Positions 63,471-64,000 of a DNA stretch of 64,000 nt are shown here, in pieces. Source of the DNA: an uncultured Muribaculaceae bacterium (GTDB lineage: Bacteria > Bacteroidota > Bacteroidia > Bacteroidales > Muribaculaceae); NCBI GenBank assembly GCA_910588065.1, contig CAJUPZ010000001.1:130064-194063 (forward strand), given 5' to 3'. Under the pieces are notes generated by a model. That model saw only the letters and a program-made list of their open reading frames with translations, was not told where the DNA came from and made no database searches. Numbering within the stretch: the stretch's first letter is position 1; each line of letters begins with the position of its first letter. A program made the position numbers and the translations under genes.

Positions 63471-63520
63471 ATGATTTTTTGGTAAAAAAGTTATGTGAAT
63501 CTTTTAGCTCTCTGATAAAA

Positions 63521-63547
63521 AGGCAACCCGCCCGAAGGCGGGCGCCT
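63521..63547 (-). terminator. Terminator-like hairpin between hicA and hicB (module 2)
   Basis: AGGC (63521-63524) with GCCT (63544-63547) and CCCGCC (63527-63532) with GGCGGG (63537-63542). On the RNA the loop reads UUCG closed by C-G, a very stable tetraloop; TTTTT follows on minus. Confidence 0.65.
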
Positions 63548-63554
63548 CATGTTT

Positions 63555-63749
63555 TTAAAGTTTCAATCCTGCCTGCTTCGCTATCACCCTCAATGTCCCG
63601 GTTGGAACCTCCTGAGCAGGATGGCGGCCGACAATGATTGAACCTTTGAAATCGGGATGCACATACTTGTCGTGCCCTCCCTTTCTCTTGCCCGACTTGA
63701 GTTGCCAACCGTTGGCCTCAAGCAGACGATACAGTTCGTTAAATTTCAT
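63555..63749 (-). CDS. hicA: HicA family toxin (module 2)
   Basis: 64 residues: KFNELYRLLEANGWQLKSGK, GGHDKYVHPDFKGSI, then VGRHPAQEVPTGTLRVIAKQAG with the catalytic His. Complete. Closer to typical HicA (GGHDKYVHP) than the module 1 protein. Confidence 0.9.
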   Translation of the reverse strand: MKFNELYRLLEANGWQLKSGKRKGGHDKYVHPDFKGSIIVGRHPAQEVPTGTLRVIAKQAGLKL

Positions 63750-63781
63750 GTCAAAAGCAGTTATAATTTAAAACTTCACTG

Positions 63782-63834
63782 CAAAAGTAACGAAATTGTA
63801 TCTAAACAACAAATAAAGTAACGAAAAAGTTACT
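63782..63834 (-). promoter_or_regulatory. hicAB module 2 promoter with AGTAAC operator repeats
   Basis: On minus TTTG (63810-63813), 20 bases, TACTTTTG (63782-63789). AGTAACGAAA occurs twice in the same orientation (63786 and 63817, 31 bases apart, about three helical turns), and the second copy is followed by its inverted partner GTTACT (63829-63834). The repeats cover both promoter boxes and fit a HicB-type autorepressor. Confidence 0.68.
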
Positions 63835-64000
63835 CTTTCCCCGCATTTTTAACATTTAAGCTCAAATTCCGGCGATGTCAATGTTCTCTGTGGCGGCTTT
63901 CCCGCGCCACTTCGGGGTTGTCTACTCGTTTTTACTCGTTTTCAATTGGAAAACCCAAGCGCGGATGCCCCCTGAGGCCAAAGTTTGTTTGACCCCTTAA

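Larger units (their letters stand above)
53917..63834. mobile_element. Phage-derived region (prophage end or remnant)
   Basis: ORF6N protein, tape measure, Dit-like protein, endolysin, spanin-like protein and two HicAB modules occur together. Head, portal, terminase, integrase and tail-fibre genes are absent from the window. Tail genes run right while the lysis genes and both TA modules run left, which is unlike an intact late operon. Boundaries are approximate, and the element may continue beyond 64000. Confidence 0.65.

Noticed and set aside
63919..63999. Minus-strand open stretch entering from the right edge, ending in a tag at about 63921
   Set aside because: Only about 26 codons are visible, with no identifiable motif. 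It might be the end of a gene beyond the window, but this cannot be supported.

Overview
The window looks like a chromosomal segment of a gut Bacteroidales bacterium, most likely Muribaculaceae or a close relative. The evidence is Bacteroidetes-type promoters (TTTG, then about 18-21 bases, then TAnnTTTG) in many gene-free gaps, no Shine-Dalgarno dependence, a Bacteroidetes-type aerotolerance (Bat) operon, DUF4290, a fused FeoAB, a T9SS-like C-terminal sorting domain and a thrS-infC-rpmI-rplT operon. The family assignment is inference. No rRNA, tRNA or CRISPR array was found.

Layout. 75-8023: one plus-strand operon (LptF/G-type permease, RibBA, transglutaminase-like lipoprotein, dCMP deaminase, S41 protease, 5-formyl-THF cyclo-ligase) between a promoter and a terminator. 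8062-10464: FeoAB iron transporter. 10465-15098: an A/T-rich accessory island with a promoter-driven, strongly structured stretch (candidate small RNA), a small unknown ORF and a large BspA/MBG-type surface protein. 15099-24442: MutS2, a DUF308 membrane protein, an exported low-complexity protein with an outer-membrane FadL-like protein, a small MITE, an ECF sigma factor, an NfeD protease and a flippase-like protein. 24758-26414: an ECF sigma / membrane regulator / small secreted protein operon, divergent from a TIGR04076-like protein with a Tat-like leader. 26965-30317: the thrS-infC-rpmI-rplT translation operon, followed by a 9-bp tandem repeat. 30413-33383: a TraB/GumN protein with an ABC transporter and a GntR regulator. 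33346-34789: a universal stress protein and a small DNA-binding protein.

34882-43410: a minus-strand operon of eight genes, MoxR - DUF58 - BatD-like membrane protein - BatA - BatB - BatC - BatD - BatE. These should work together as a MoxR chaperone with VWA-domain membrane proteins in envelope stress or aerotolerance. 43507-48403: two HU-like proteins, ProS, an OmpA-domain protein, RimM and DUF4290. 48446-51607: FabG with a TetR regulator, divergent from folP and the diadenylate cyclase gene. 51628-53696: a UmuDC mutasome with an associated acidic Tyr/Asp-rich small protein.

From about 53900 to the end the window holds phage-derived DNA: an ORF6N protein, a tape measure and a Dit-like tail gene on plus, a lysis pair (M15 endolysin, spanin-like membrane protein) on minus, and two complete HicAB toxin-antitoxin modules. 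Each HicAB module has its own consensus promoter overlapped by a different palindromic operator, and each has a terminator-like hairpin between toxin and antitoxin. No head, packaging, integrase or tail-fibre genes are visible inside the window, and the tail and lysis blocks point towards each other, so this is either one end of a rearranged prophage or a remnant.

The strongest candidates for something undescribed are the structured transcript at about 10695-11010, the 162-bp hairpin MITE at 21240-21401, the 9-bp tandem repeat at 30318-30380, the palindrome at the start of the TraB transcript, and the hairpin-interrupted twin HicAB modules.
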